From the NCBI GenBank assembly GCA_014904845.1, contig MU119214.1, positions 186,001-250,000 on the forward strand: a stretch of 64,000 bases of DNA, in the 5' to 3' direction. The stretch is from Acephala macrosclerotiorum. Its lineage: Eukaryota > Ascomycota > Leotiomycetes > Helotiales > Mollisiaceae. The notes beneath the pieces were generated by a model. It saw only the letters and a program-made list of their open reading frames with translations, made no database searches and had not been told where the DNA came from. Position 1 is the stretch's first letter. Each line of letters begins with the position of its first letter. A program made the position numbers and the translations under genes. Below, one piece after another: positions 1 through 11,546 of this stretch.

Positions 1-838
1 ACGCCTTCGTCTCGGCCGTCGAAAAGACGTTGGGTCGCGAAAAGACTCGGTGGAGGACCCGCTACTGCTTTCATTGGAGAGAGGAAGCACACTTCCTTTC
101 AAGAGCACGAGCTTTTCGCCGAGACGGAGACTCGTGATCGATACGTCGGCATAGAAAACGCCGTGTCGATCCGCACGATGAGGTTGCACAGAATTGTGCA
201 TCCAAAACAATGCACCTAGGATGACGCTGTACGCCGGGGAAGGTTGGACAATATATCCTCAGTGACGCGGCCATAATCCTGCCGTCTGACTTTCACATGT
301 GAGAGACGATGCCAAGTGGACGTCTCGTCCACATTCTGGTCGATAGACTTTCTTAGTTGAGACGTTCCTGCATTGAAGCTTTGGTCATAGAAATAGCGCC
401 AAGACCGATATCTTTGCAGGCGATTGTAATTGATAACTTAGGCGCCGCTGACGGGGTGGCTGTAAACATACCTGACTTCAATACCGGGGAGCTCACCCTA
501 GCTGTAGTTATGCCAGTTGGCAGGGTCTTCGATAGGCTTTGAGTTGGTGGTGGTGGTGCTTCGATGCAGAGGCTGAGGTCAGTTGATAGGACCCTAGTGG
601 GCATAACGCCCCCTAAACCCAACGCTGCCTAGCCTGTAAAATCCCCGCCTTTTGGTGGCCCTTCACTTAACCTCGTCCCCCGCATTGGGAGCACAAACTT
701 TAAGACCTGGTTAGCCCCCTCAGCTGCTGCCCTTTCTTGACTGTCGCCATATCTCTCGCTCAATCCTTCGCTCTGTACGACGGTCTAGTTTCACACTTTT
801 CTATGATAATACGGTGACAACAGGTCTGTGGAGATGGG
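1..838. other. Intergenic region and upstream region of the first regulator
   Basis: No convincing gene is seen here. Short open frames occur on both strands, but none has a recognisable domain or plausible splice structure. The right-hand part is presumably the promoter and 5' leader of the regulator that starts at 839. The left edge may hold the end of a gene outside the window, but nothing in the sequence identifies it. Confidence 0.5.
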
Positions 839-3154
839 ATGTCTCCAGAACTAGGCAAACCAATAACAGGCCGCCGAACCGTCTGTGATCATTGCAGAAG
901 ACGTCGTAAGTCGATTCTCGGCCCTAGGAGTGGTTCATGGCAGCATTATCGTCGCTTGAGGCACCCCCGGAAAGAGATCTTGACCGCTGACTAGCTAAAA
1001 GGTATTCGTTGTGACGGAGCATTCCCTTGCAATCAATGTAACAATGCTTCATTGACCTGCAAGAGGGAGCATGTGCCCAAGAGGAGAGGTCCCAAAAGAG
1101 GCAGTGGGAGAGTAATAAATGAGCTCCGGGCTCAGGAGGGCGATGGAGTTCAACCTAACTTGCCCAGGTCAAATGGCTCAGCTGCTACCAGTCAAAGTTC
1201 AGGGTCGCCGTCGTACGTTTCTTCTTCTTGCTGTTGTGTCTTTGCTACATGGAACATATCCTCTTCTTCACGCTCAACGTCCCAATTTGCGATGTTGAGA
1301 GAGAATGTGCCACAAGAAGGAAGAGATTTTGGTCATGTGTCAAGCACGTGCAGGATCAAGTAGCTCGTTCTTTTGTCTTGTTGTCATAATTTATTCTATA
1401 TATAATGCTCATACTATCCTGTAGCATCGACCAATGGATCTCCGACAGCGCGGCGGCCTCGACATCCCCGACGACGGGTCAGGCAAGATGGCATCCGATC
1501 ATGAGCGATGTATCACACCTCTCTGAAGAGCCCAACGGCATCTTTACAACCGACCAGTTCAGACCAACGAGTCCGTCGTACTTTCATCTAATTCCAACAT
1601 GTCTCGACCTCTTCATGGAACATATATACCCAATCATGCCACTTGTTCATATGCCTACTCTTCGAGCCTCAATCAATCGCCCCCTCGAGATGTCCGAGAA
1701 GAACCTCCTTTACTCGCTGTGTGCTCTCACATCAACACACATGTCCGGAAAAAGTATCTTAGCTCCAGGGCCTCCATCTTGGGAAGCAGCTGGCCGTTTC
1801 TTCCTCGACGAATGCATTTCGGTCCGCCAGCATTACGATTTTGTTGAGGACAAATCTTTATCTGCAGTTATTTCTTCATACTTTGTATCAACAGCTTTTT
1901 TCGAACTTAATCAAAACCGCAAATCTTGGTATTATTTACGAGAAGCCTTGACGATGGGTCAGGATCTCGGGTTTCACGATGAGAAGAGCTATGTTGGGCT
2001 CTCACAGGCAGAAGCACTTTGTCGTCGGCGCACGTTTTGGATTTTATACGTCACTGAAAGGTACACCCTTTTCTCCCTCATGCCATCTCTCATCTCACGA
2101 TACGGATATTAGATCATTCGCCATCCTCCGCCACAAACCCCTCACCCTCCAAAAGACCCCCGCCTTCCCCTCCACCCTCCACGAATACGAATCTCCCGAA
2201 ATCCACACCGGCTTCATGCACCTCGTCAACTCCTACCACCTCCTCGACTCCTCCTTCGTCGACTCCTGGAACGAATCTGCCGAAGCCCCCAACTCAACCC
2301 TAACCTACACCGCTCTCCAACAGCAACTTTCTCGTCCACAAGCACATAATGTTCCTTTGACAGATATCCAGAAAGCGGATATCTTAGTTACACAACAATG
2401 GCTCCGCCTCATAATCTGGCAATCCTCCATGCGTCAAGGCCTCCTCTCCTCCACCGCAGCCGATGAATCCATGACCTTTCGCTACCCCCTAACAATCGCC
2501 CACTCCCTCCTAGACGTCATCTCCTCCCTCCCAACAACATCCATCGAAGTCCACGGCATGGGAATATTCGAAAAGATCTTCGAGATAGGAAACACAATGC
2601 TCGACGTAATGCAAGCATGCGGCACCAACCTTCCTCACGAAGCCGCTTATGGGGTTGTTCAAGATCCGTTTGAGGTGTTTGTTAAGACACTAAGTCAGAC
2701 GCCGAATAGTCAGCGGCAGTATGCTAATTTGTTGCTTGCGAAGGCGGCGGAGAAACCGGAGTTTAGGAGGTCGTCGGATGGGTTGATGCCCGAGTTGCAT
2801 GGACATGGTGGGGTGGTGCCGACACCGGGACTGGATCTTGGCGGTGCCGGGGGGATTGGGTTTGCTGGGAGTGCGGCGGGCGTTGGGGCTCCGGGGTTGA
2901 TGCCTCAGCAAGGAAGGCAGTGGAGGGGTAGTATTATGGGGGAAGTTCAGGACGATGGGACGTATAAGATTAATGAGGATGTTGCTGACGGGCAGAATCA
3001 GAATTGGGGTTCCGACGCCTCTGCCTCCGCCACTGGGACGGGCAGCGGACCGAACACTATCTGGATCCCGGATAGCATCAGCGTGAGCGACGATGGCAGC
3101 GGGAGTCTACTAGTTGGAGACGGAATGGAAGGCGTTTGGATGAAGATGGAATAA
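839..3154 (+). CDS. Zn2Cys6 transcription factor with fungal-specific TF domain
   Basis: This is probably a nuclear DNA-binding regulator. I read four exons: 839-905, 1002-1212, 1425-2060 and 2113-3154, giving 651 aa. The first intron splits the zinc cluster. Joining the exons restores C16-X2-C19-X6-C26-X5-C32-X2-C35-X6-C42, followed by a basic linker (RRGPKRGSGR). All junctions keep frame: donors GTAAGT, GTACGT and GTACAC, acceptors AAG, TAG and TAG. The middle domain carries RRTFWILYVTER joined to RHKPLTLQ, a pattern typical of the Fungal_trans domain; the third intron sits inside it. The C-terminus (about 540-651) is rich in Gly, Ser and Asp and probably disordered. An ATG at 834 gives only seven codons, so 839 is preferred. 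The second intron (212 nt) is long for this window. The basic linker resembles sugar-utilisation regulators, but I cannot assign a target pathway. Confidence 0.85.
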
Positions 3155-4740
3155 CGATAGACGACGAAAATGATTTTGCATTTCTGGCGAAGGAGAGACG
3201 GTTGGAATCGCGATATTCTAGGTAATGGGAGTCATGAATTCACGGTGGAAATGCTCTTGGGTTTGTCCATACCTCCGTACTGTTTCTAGTTTTATCAAGA
3301 TTGGATGAAAGGATCGCATCGGATTCACAGCTGTACATTATGATGACAACGCTTTGGTTTCTGCATCTCGTCCAATAAATTCTAGTTTTCGCACCGTTCC
3401 GCTCCGCTCTGAGACGTTACCGTCGTGCTATTTGCTATAAGGCCCTTTAATACTCGACTCCAATGGTTGTTGTTGGGTTGGGAAGAAGCAAAATCCTGGA
3501 AGGCGCGAAGGAGAAGTTTGAAGATGTGGAAGAACAAGACGCAGGATAAGACTTGAAGAAATTATATACTTGCTCACGCCTGCCTGATTAAGAAAGAGCT
3601 GCTCACGTTTGAAGATTAAATTCCCGAAACTCTTTCTTTTCAAAACCAATAACCTTTTTCCAAAATTTCCTACCGACCGCCTCTCTTCTCCCTTCCTAGA
3701 AATTCCACCCCTCCATCCCACTTCCCAACGTAGCAGCGGAAAGTCTCTTCCTCCCGCTGCCACTTTAGCATGCTTGCTAGCGATAGAAAAGAGGATAATT
3801 ATTGGATTTAAAAACTTTTGCGTGAGTATGACTTTGTCTAACAGGGACTAAAATAGACTACGATAATATAATAATATTTGTAGCAATTTTATAACTTTCT
3901 CCGAGCAAATGTGCCTGACAGAGGAAAAGATTCCCAGACTCCGTCACATGCCATTCTGCTTCTGATGTTTGATAGTCCCCGGGGTCCCTGGGCATGGCGA
4001 GGACATTCTTCTAATTCGCTCTTTTTGCTTACTGGAAATCATGTCCCTGTCCTTGTTTATAGTTTCCAAGTGGTACACGTGGCGAGATTCATGTCCAGAA
4101 GCTTATTATCTAAACTATAATCTACAAAGGTATTAATGTCTCACCCTGAGTTAAGTTCCAATCTCTTGAAAGTTCACCACAGCGTGTGAGACTTTAGAAG
4201 GAGCGGAGGAGCAGGAGTGGGGTAGAAGGAGGAGGAGCATAAAGGAGAGGCGGGGTATGAGATAAAGTTTTGTATAAAGTAAACATTTCACGCCGATGCT
4301 CACTTTTGAAGTATTGTGACGAGGAAGATTATAATAATTATTCGATTGTTTTTGTAAATATCTATTTTCTGCTCGCCCGCTATATTTTTCGTTATCTCCA
4401 ACTCCATGAGAGTCCTAAAATCGCCTGGAGAAATCAACGCTATGCCCGCAAAATTGAAAAATGAAGACGCAGCAAAACCAAAAAGATCCTCCTATTACGC
4501 AGAGGAAGAAAGAAAATTCTCGCTCATGAAAATCAAGCGCCTGCTAAGATCCAAAACAGATGCTGGAAAATTTGCCTGCCTCCTTTGTCATGTTTGCTCG
4601 CTCGCTAAGTTTCGCCAAAGAAGAAGTGAAATCCAAAACTCCAAATTCCAATACCTGTCCAAACCCCCAGAAAAGAACATAATCCAAAACAGCTCACCTC
4701 GTTACAGAAGGGGGTATTCGCAAAAGAAAGAAGAGAACGC
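3155..4740. other. Convergent intergenic region
   Basis: This is the space between the 3' ends of the first regulator (+) and the F-box/LRR gene (-). Parts of 3800-4400 are AT-rich, and there is a purine-rich stretch near 4200-4260. I see no gene, repeat or RNA here. Confidence 0.5.
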
Positions 4741-6903
4741 CTAGCGCTTGAACATATAATGCCCATACATCCCTCCCACCTCCGTCCTCGCCACAGGCAC
4801 CTTCCTCATTCCCCAATAACAAGCTCCCCATTTCCATCCTCTTGATCCATCATCTATATCTCCCTCTGCCACATTCCTCTTCCTTACCAACCACGTACGA
4901 CGACCAGCTTCTTTGACGACCCAACCGACTCTCTTCAAAACTGCCTCAGATCTCTGTAAGCGTTTAAGAACATCAGCTCCAACCTCAATGACCTCCAGCG
5001 GCTCAGCGATAGATTTCAGGATGGCACATGAAGAGCCGAATAAAGAGGAGAGATCGAGGTCTGCAGATGAGAGGTCTGAGACGTCGATGTAGCGTAAGCT
5101 GTGTGGGATCCAAGCTAGCTGTTGCTCAAGAGGGAGTGTGCAATCTGGGATGAACAATTTCTCGATATCTTCCAGCTTCAAATGTCGACCAAACCCAAGT
5201 TCTTCGACGTGCTTGGTCAATGGCAAGAGCAAAGAAATGTGGGATCCATCCATCTTCGATCCTTTGAGGTTTAAGGAGCGGAGAGTTGAGGGGAGGGTGG
5301 GAAGGAGAGTGGTAAGGAGGTCTGCTGATAGCATTTCGTGGGATTTAGGATCCATTGCTAGATTTAGGTAGACTAGAGATCGTGCTGCTGGATGCGTAGA
5401 TAGAAATCCGATGACTGATGAGCCGGAGAGAAATGAGCATTTCGACAAGTTCAAATGTGTCAATTTTGCCGTCTTGGGGATGGAGTGCAGAGCTAAAGAA
5501 GTGATTCTCGTATGCGCAACGTCGAGATGTGTCAAATACGGCAGTCGAGGGAGGAGAGTCTCGAAGATTGAGGAAGGGAGGATCGTGCATTCGTGGAGAC
5601 TCAGTCTCGTAATCGGCATCTTGTCTGGGAGCGAGCCGGGGATCAACATGACAGTCGAAAAAGCGTCTCTGAAAGATGCTGACGAGCAAGCGCAGAAATC
5701 CACGGCTTTGAGGCAAGGCATATCGCAGAACAGCTTTTGCAGAACGTCAGAGCTAAGATCATCATCGACATGCTCTTGAGCCAAGAACTCTCTGAGGTTG
5801 GGAGTCAATTCGAGGCACCGAAGAAGAGTTTCAGGGATCAGATTCTGGGTCTGAGCTATCTCCCGAGCGGTCATTCCTGCTCCTGTAGGGTTGAAATGAG
5901 AGAAATCGAGACGGCGGACGATAGTTCCTAGTGCTGGATTGTTATTGATGTGGGCGAGGAATTTGGCGAAGATGCGAGAGTGAGGGAGGGTGACTTGGTT
6001 GTAGAGGGTTGCAAGGGTGGCGGAGTGGATGGTGTGGGAGGTTAGGAGGAGGGACATTAGGTCGATATTGCGAGGTGTGTAGCCGTTTGGGGGGATGTCG
6101 ATTGCTAGTTGGTCGATTATTGCTCCTGGGAGGGTGTTAGTAAGGATTCTTGATCGTTGGGGTGGAGTACAGAAATCAGGATAGAAAGTACGAGTCATAT
6201 GATGCACACTTTGAACCACTTCGATGCGTTGGAAGGTCTTTGATGCTGAACTTGAAACGAACAAGGTAATGAATGCAGACTCACCAAGTAGCTCCGTAGG
6301 CAAACTCTCCAATCTACTCTTCCCAGGCTCAAGAATAACATCCTTCTCCTTCTCATCCAAATCCATTCTATCCCCATGACCCACCTCCCATTGGAAACCA
6401 CGATGCAATCTAGCCAAGTCCGAATAACTCTTGCTCTTGATATTCTTAAAGGTTTGCGCCATCAGGGGAATATCCTTCCATCCTCTAAACCCACCGCAAG
6501 ACGTGAACACAAACAAATTGCTATGAGGATTCGTTAACATTCCTCCAAGTTCCTGTCTCTCCACTTCCAGGGTCCTGTTTTCCGGTGAGAAGTCGTCGAG
6601 GATGGCGTTTTCATCCCCGTTGTACACTTGGTTCCGTAAATATGAACTCGTCTTCGAATCTGTGAATGTTTGCGCAATGCCTCCGTGGCTCTCCTTGATA
6701 GAGGAGAAGCTGGTACGGTCGACGCGATCCGTAGTTGGCGGTGCAGTATTTTTCTTCGTTGTGATATCGATGTTTGAGTTTGGTGAGAAACCAGTTAGAG
6801 GAGCTTTCCGCCTCAAGGACAATTCGGTTGGAGATGAGTACATAGCCATCGTGACAGGTGAATTTGATCGCGGCCCGCTACCCGTCCCAAGATTTATATC
6901 CAA
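4741..6903 (-). CDS. F-box-like leucine-rich-repeat protein
   Basis: Probably a substrate adaptor of an SCF-type ubiquitin ligase, or another LRR scaffold. The frame is open from 6903 to 4741 (720 codons), but it contains an in-frame, stop-free intron. Donor GTGAGT at 6284 and acceptor CCCAG ending at 6126 remove 159 nt (53 codons). Splicing joins LESLPTELL to GAIIDQL, making a continuous F-box-like start (LPTELLGAIIDQL) near residue 200. The predicted product is 667 aa, CDS complement(4741..6125, 6285..6903). The C-terminal half has repeated LRR-type strands such as LTHLDVAHTRIT, LTHLNLSKCSFLSG and LRSLNLKGSKMDG. The first 150 residues look disordered. The unspliced frame would put about 53 non-conserved residues into the F-box. 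The pattern is clear, but the exact partner is unknown. Confidence 0.8.
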   Translation of the reverse strand: MDINLGTGSGPRSNSPVTMAMYSSPTELSLRRKAPLTGFSPNSNIDITTKKNTAPPTTDRVDRTSFSSIKESHGGIAQTFTDSKTSSYLRNQVYNGDENAILDDFSPENRTLEVERQELGGMLTNPHSNLFVFTSCGGFRGWKDIPLMAQTFKNIKSKSYSDLARLHRGFQWEVGHGDRMDLDEKEKDVILEPGKSRLESLPTELLGESAFITLFVSSSASKTFQRIEVVQSVHHMTRTFYPDFCTPPQRSRILTNTLPGAIIDQLAIDIPPNGYTPRNIDLMSLLLTSHTIHSATLATLYNQVTLPHSRIFAKFLAHINNNPALGTIVRRLDFSHFNPTGAGMTAREIAQTQNLIPETLLRCLELTPNLREFLAQEHVDDDLSSDVLQKLFCDMPCLKAVDFCACSSASFRDAFSTVMLIPGSLPDKMPITRLSLHECTILPSSIFETLLPRLPYLTHLDVAHTRITSLALHSIPKTAKLTHLNLSKCSFLSGSSVIGFLSTHPAARSLVYLNLAMDPKSHEMLSADLLTTLLPTLPSTLRSLNLKGSKMDGSHISLLLPLTKHVEELGFGRHLKLEDIEKLFIPDCTLPLEQQLAWIPHSLRYIDVSDLSSADLDLSSLFGSSCAILKSIAEPLEVIEVGADVLKRLQRSEAVLKRVGWVVKEAGRRTWLVRKRNVAEGDIDDGSRGWKWGACYWGMRKVPVARTEVGGMYGHYMFKR

Positions 6904-7456
6904 CGGTGCACAAAGGGCAGCCCTTAAATAGTCGAGGAAATCCCCAATACCAAACCCTGGGTTTTTGATGAGACGGTGAGAAACGCGGTATCTGATCGCA
7001 AAAATGAACGATATTGCGAATATTCGTGTAACGTGTTGTCTCTGCCAAGGGAGAAGGATACCTCTGACACACTTTCCCCTCGTCTTGACTAAAGGAAATT
7101 GAAACTTCCCCGCCTTTTTTCCCCAGACTGGAATTTAGATCAAGTAATGATGGAATCTATGTCTAATGGGATTGCAATGGAGTAATGCAAAGCAAAAAAG
7201 AGGAGATGTAGTATCAACGTTCAGTGTAATGCAAGGAGAAAGGTCAATAGGAAGCTCTACCGTGCCACATGTTCGCGTTGCGCAGGGACGCAGGTCTCTT
7301 TTTAAAGGCTGGACAAAGGAAAGAGGCGTAACCGCGAATGGGAAGGAATGGATTAAGTAATGAGAATAAAGAATTTCCAACAGCCTTGTGATTGATTCGA
7401 TTTATTGTTGCCCCGGAAAACGGAAGCTAGGAATGGCGTCGTTTAGGGAAAACTCT

Positions 7457-7682
7457 TACGGAGGTATAGCGGTCAAATATTCATACAACAGACAAGGGTC
7501 TGAACGCTACATATAATTTTAATATGTTATAACTTTCGCTATACTTCACAAAATACTTTTATTGAAACAGTAAAATGATCCCTGGGAGAAGCACTATACA
7601 CCTATTTAGCTTTTATGTTTTGGAGGGCAAAGTTCAGACCCCTGCTAGCGCTATACGAATACTTAACCGCTGTACCTCCGTA
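7457..7682. mobile_element. MITE-like element with long terminal inverted repeats and TA flanks
   Basis: Inverted repeats of about 47-49 bp bound a 222-bp element. The left arm is about 7459-7505 and the right arm about 7632-7680. The outermost eight bases (CGGAGGTA) match exactly, as does an inner GGGTCTGAAC block. A TA dinucleotide flanks each end (7457-7458 and 7681-7682), consistent with the TA target duplication of Tc1/mariner or pogo elements. The interior is AT-rich and non-coding. In the first 30 arm positions I count six mismatches, all transitions, which fits an old copy altered by deamination or repeat-induced point mutation. A non-autonomous miniature element is the best reading. 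Confidence 0.75.
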
Positions 7683-8213
7683 GACTAGTGGATGCTGATG
7701 GGCGAGGAGGCGGTTTTGTTTTGTCAGAGAATTGTCGAGGTGAGGTTCAAGACTCGTGACGCGAATTTTAGGTGTTCGGTCCCCTCGGGCGGCTCCTGCA
7801 TGCACCCGACGTCAACCTAGTTATATGTATGCATTACGGCATCCTTAGCTCTGATTCGTTGACTTCGGGTAATGCCTCAACTCCCATTCGATATTGAGGT
7901 TTCTGTTATATTTCCGAGCAAATGTAAAGGAAGAGAAGTTTGACGTTTTGCCATTGTGACGAAAGCTTCCCCTGATTCTTTCGCAATTATGTACTAAAAA
8001 TAAGCCGAGGACGAGTTCGCTTACCAACGGGGTCTTTTTGCGGAGAAGAAGGAAGACCTGCAATGGACGCGATGCAAACGATAACTCCATCGAAGTCCGA
8101 AGCCGGCCACGTGCAATGTTCACAGCCTGACTAGAGTGAGTCACGGAATGAGGAATGGACATTGTTGACCGCTTGTTCTGAATTCAAAGCTGAGATTAGA
8201 AATCTAGAGCGAG

Positions 8214-8275
8214 GTTGCCCGAGTGGAGCAGAAGAAAGTTCTTCTCGTTCTCATGATGAGTAGAAGTCGGGCAAC
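8214..8275. repeat. Small inverted repeat (potential hairpin)
   Basis: GTTGCCCGA at 8214-8222 is perfectly complementary to TCGGGCAAC at 8267-8275, with a 44-nt loop. A smaller complementary pair (GAAGAA with TTCTTC) lies inside. The left arm resembles a tRNA-Leu/Ser A box, but there is no matching B box. The function is unknown and it may be chance. Confidence 0.35.
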
Positions 8276-9288
8276 GAGAGAGGGGAAGAGAGAGGAACGA
8301 GGCTGACGAGCCGTGTGTATAAGACCACGTTGGTGTTTGTTTTTCCTTCCCCAGATTTCATCTGCGAATGTTAGGGTTAGTTCCCGCTTTCAAAATGCCT
8401 CATTTTTGCTTGGTTTCGGGCGGGTCATGTGGGATGTACGTCTTGTTCGTCCTATGATTGCTGCATGGAAGGTCTAAAAGTTCCGAATTACGGAGGGGTT
8501 CATGATCGATTATCCCTTGTGCTTTGAGTCTCGAGCCATGGTTTCTTGTCTGCTGTCGCGTGGTGCCTTGCCGCGGAAGAAGCATTTCCTGTCCAAGCTG
8601 CCATGCTACCAAGTCAAGCACCATGCAGCATTGACAGCTACAGGCACAGCTCATCATCATACTAGAGGCTTCAGAAACGAATCTTGCATCATGTCTATAT
8701 CTCTCCGTACATTGTTAGCACCAAAGTCGGGCAATGTGGGACGGACAAGCAAAAAGAAAGCAATGCTATGCAGCCGTGTACGCTCCTCAACGTCGCCTTC
8801 TGCTCTTGCTTTATTCCCTCATAGTTCTCGGGTATTTGCTCTCCAACCTCGTCTTACTGCTCATCGAGATAGAATGCCTCGAATAAAGCCGTGTCACGTG
8901 CTGTCAGCATTCTTCTGACGCAACGCTCACCGTTCTTCGGCAAGCCAAGTCGTACAAATCTCACTTAATCTCGCATCCTTCATCGAAATCGATTTTGGTA
9001 ACGACATTATATGTCTTTAGAACAACGATTATCATCTATCTCGCGTCCCAAAAATCCTGATAAAAGATTTTTATATCCATCCACGCTTGGAACAAGTCAA
9101 GACACGCATTCAGCATGATCCCTTCCCTACAGCACCCTACCCGGGATAAGGGTAGATTGGATATCAAACCCCAACCATAACTCCCATTATTCATATGAAG
9201 TCAAATGACCTCCAGTTCCGTGGCCCGTTCATCACCTATGTACCGATACCCTTCCCTAAAAGAACTCCAGAACGGATTGAATGTACGA

Positions 9289-11546
9289 TTACCGGCGCTT
9301 TTGATTCGGCCGTTTCTTCATGCAGTCGTCGCAATACCATTTCGCTGTTCATGAATTAGCTTTGGCTTCCGAGAGGGGAAGGGAGGCACATACCACTTCC
9401 TTTTGGCGCAACTTTTAATCCAACACACTCCAGATGGAACCATTCTCGCTCACAGTCTCGTGCATCACAACCAACCATCTCACCATAACTGACGCCATTA
9501 CAATAACAATATGTAGGCTCGTCCGCAGCGATCTCCTCGTCGGCTTCGTCTTCATCCATATTACTCGCTCCGTCATCACCACCGTCGGGCTGGACTTGTT
9601 GAGCAAGAAGTTGTGCTGCTGCACCTGCGCCTTTCTTGTGGCTCCGCTTGTTAACCGACGACGTCTCCAGCGCCCGCGATGATCTCGAGCGCACCGTCTC
9701 TGGGAATTGGGGTATGGCTGGTGTCGAGGGCTTGCTAGCTCGTCCGCTCTTGGTCATGGTGATGGTTGTGCTTTGGATATCTTGCACGGAATCACCATTC
9801 GACTCCGGCTCCTCCTGCTTCGTTGTGGTGCTTCCCTTCCTACTTCCAACGAGAAGTCCACCAACCATATCAGGACTGCCTTGATTGGAATCTTCAAGGA
9901 GGTGGTCGCCTTTCGAGTTGGAACCAGTCTCCTTCATGCTCGCCTTGACCTCTGGCACACTTCGTCCTGTTATGGTGGTCGCTGTGCCGAGATCTGGTGT
10001 GCTCGCGGTATGGCCATTCTGCTTGCTAGCCACCTCGGGCGGAGCTCTCTTCTCTATGACCGATTGTGTCGAGTTCTGTCTTGCCCTTATTGAAGCTGGC
10101 CTGCCATTTGTAGGTGGAGGTGTGCCTGTCGATGCCGGCTTCGTCTCTGGGAATGTGCTTCGTATGGGTGAGGAGGCTAAAGATGGCGACATTGCCGCGG
10201 AGTTCACTGTATTGTTTCTGCTATTCGTGTGAGCAAGTCTGCTAGGTCCTAATGGTATGTAACATACCTCTTTCGAGTCTGGCCGGTACCTGCAGCAGCT
10301 CGCGACCGCTTCCTTACCTCTGGCACTGGTGTTTCTCTGGGGCTTCCAGTTTTGCCCTTCGTCGCAGTACCATTGCTGCCGAACACTGAGCTCAACGAGC
10401 GCTCCATACCTGCACTGCCAGCAGCTGCCTTGTTGCTGGCGATCTTCTGTCGCTTGGGCGGATTGCCGTTTGTCGTAGCCCCATTTGTGATCCCCAATCC
10501 CACGCTTGTATCAGCAGCTTTTCGGACCTTGCTATTACCATGTAGCTTCTTGTCTTTTTGGCGATTATCCTGATCGTCGAAATCGGAATCTACATGCTGA
10601 TTTTTGCCCTTCTTCGCCGCCAAAGCTTGCTTCCTGGCATCACTTCTAGCAGCTGCTTCGTCGACCAAGTGCTGAGCTGCTGCTGACAAATTGTTCGCGG
10701 CAGCAATTTCTCGTCGCGAAACAGCTCCAGTCTTTGGTACCCGGTTCTCAGGATATGCCCAATGTGTAGTACTGCCGTATCGCGCCTCTTCGCTGATTTC
10801 GAGCTCGATATAGGGAAAGCAGTCGTCAATTCGCTCTAGCTGTTTATTTAATGCTTCTGCCGCCGTAGCTATAACATGATTCTTCTCATCCAAAGACACT
10901 AGCATATTCGACATTGTGTATGCCGCCTACAAGGAATTAGCATCATGCTTTGAGAAATGCGCGAGAGGTGAGAGGCATGAAAACTGTCGTGGACCGCCTG
11001 TTACAGCAGAAGTAAGGAGGATTGAAAAGGAAAGGGCTTAGTTACATGTTGGTAGAGTTGTCTGCGTGGGATATTCGACGGGTCGTAAACATCGCTGGTC
11101 TCGAGAACAGAATTGGCAGACCCCGCATGTCCATTTATGACTGAGCCATTGAGACTGCCTTGTGCACTCATGGGAGCAGATGGTGGACCGAGAGTATGGT
11201 GTGTTTCGACGGCTTGTGGTCTCTTTGGAGGGGAAGCCAAAACCGCGTCGATCAACTTTCCGAGTTCTTCCTCTGGCGCAAATATCTTTGCATCCACCTC
11301 CTTGAGCAAGGTAAAATGTCGGACGAGCTCTTTCGGAAGAGCAGTGATAGCATCTGCGAAATGCGTTATAGCCGGGAATATGTCGATTTGAGGATTCTCG
11401 TCGAGACCGCCGGTGATTGACGCTCTGGATCCGAAGGGTCGAGTTCCAGAGATTGAGGATCTTGGAGGATTGGTTCTTGTCTGCCGCAAAGGCTGGGCTC
11501 TGCGACTCGATGACAAGTCGGAGGAGACTTGCTTTGCAGTCTTCAT
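9289..11546 (-). CDS. ING-family PHD-finger chromatin protein (Pho23/Yng2-like)
   Basis: Inhibitor-of-growth proteins recruit histone acetyltransferase or deacetylase complexes (NuA4, NuA3, Rpd3L) to H3K4-methylated nucleosomes. I read four exons on the minus strand: 11546-11046, 10926-10268, 10220-9394 and 9344-9289, giving 680 aa. The N-terminal ING domain runs from about residue 50 to 230 (DIFPAITHFADAITALPKEL; SNMLVSLDEKNHVI) and is split by the first intron. A long Ser/Thr/Pro-rich, low-complexity middle follows. The C-terminal PHD finger (about 622-670) is completed by the last 56-nt exon, which supplies KWYCDDC. The full C4HC3 set is present (YCYC, GCDARDC, WFHLEC, CDDC). Donors are GT; the acceptor of intron 2 could be 3 nt further in. 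The length and DPSNIPRRQL region look more like the Pho23 branch, but I am not sure which complex it serves. Confidence 0.9.

Larger units (their letters stand above)
6904..9288. other. Gene-poor intergenic region with one MITE
   Basis: Upstream region of the F-box/LRR gene and downstream region of the ING-PHD gene. It contains the inverted-repeat element at 7457-7682 and a 9-bp perfect inverted repeat at 8214-8222 and 8267-8275. No coding sequence is convincing. Confidence 0.5.

Noticed and set aside
6126..6284. Reading the F-box/LRR gene as one uninterrupted 720-codon exon
   Set aside because: Removing a stop-free intron rebuilds a continuous F-box-like motif, so the 667-aa spliced model is preferred.
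7602..7805. 67-codon minus-strand frame at the MITE
   Set aside because: It runs across the right inverted repeat into flanking DNA and has no coding features of its own.
8205..8285. Possible tRNA-Leu/Ser (sequence like TTGCCCGAGTGG)
   Set aside because: No B box (GGTTCGA type), no acceptor-stem pairing and no plausible anticodon arm were found; only a 9-bp inverted repeat remains.
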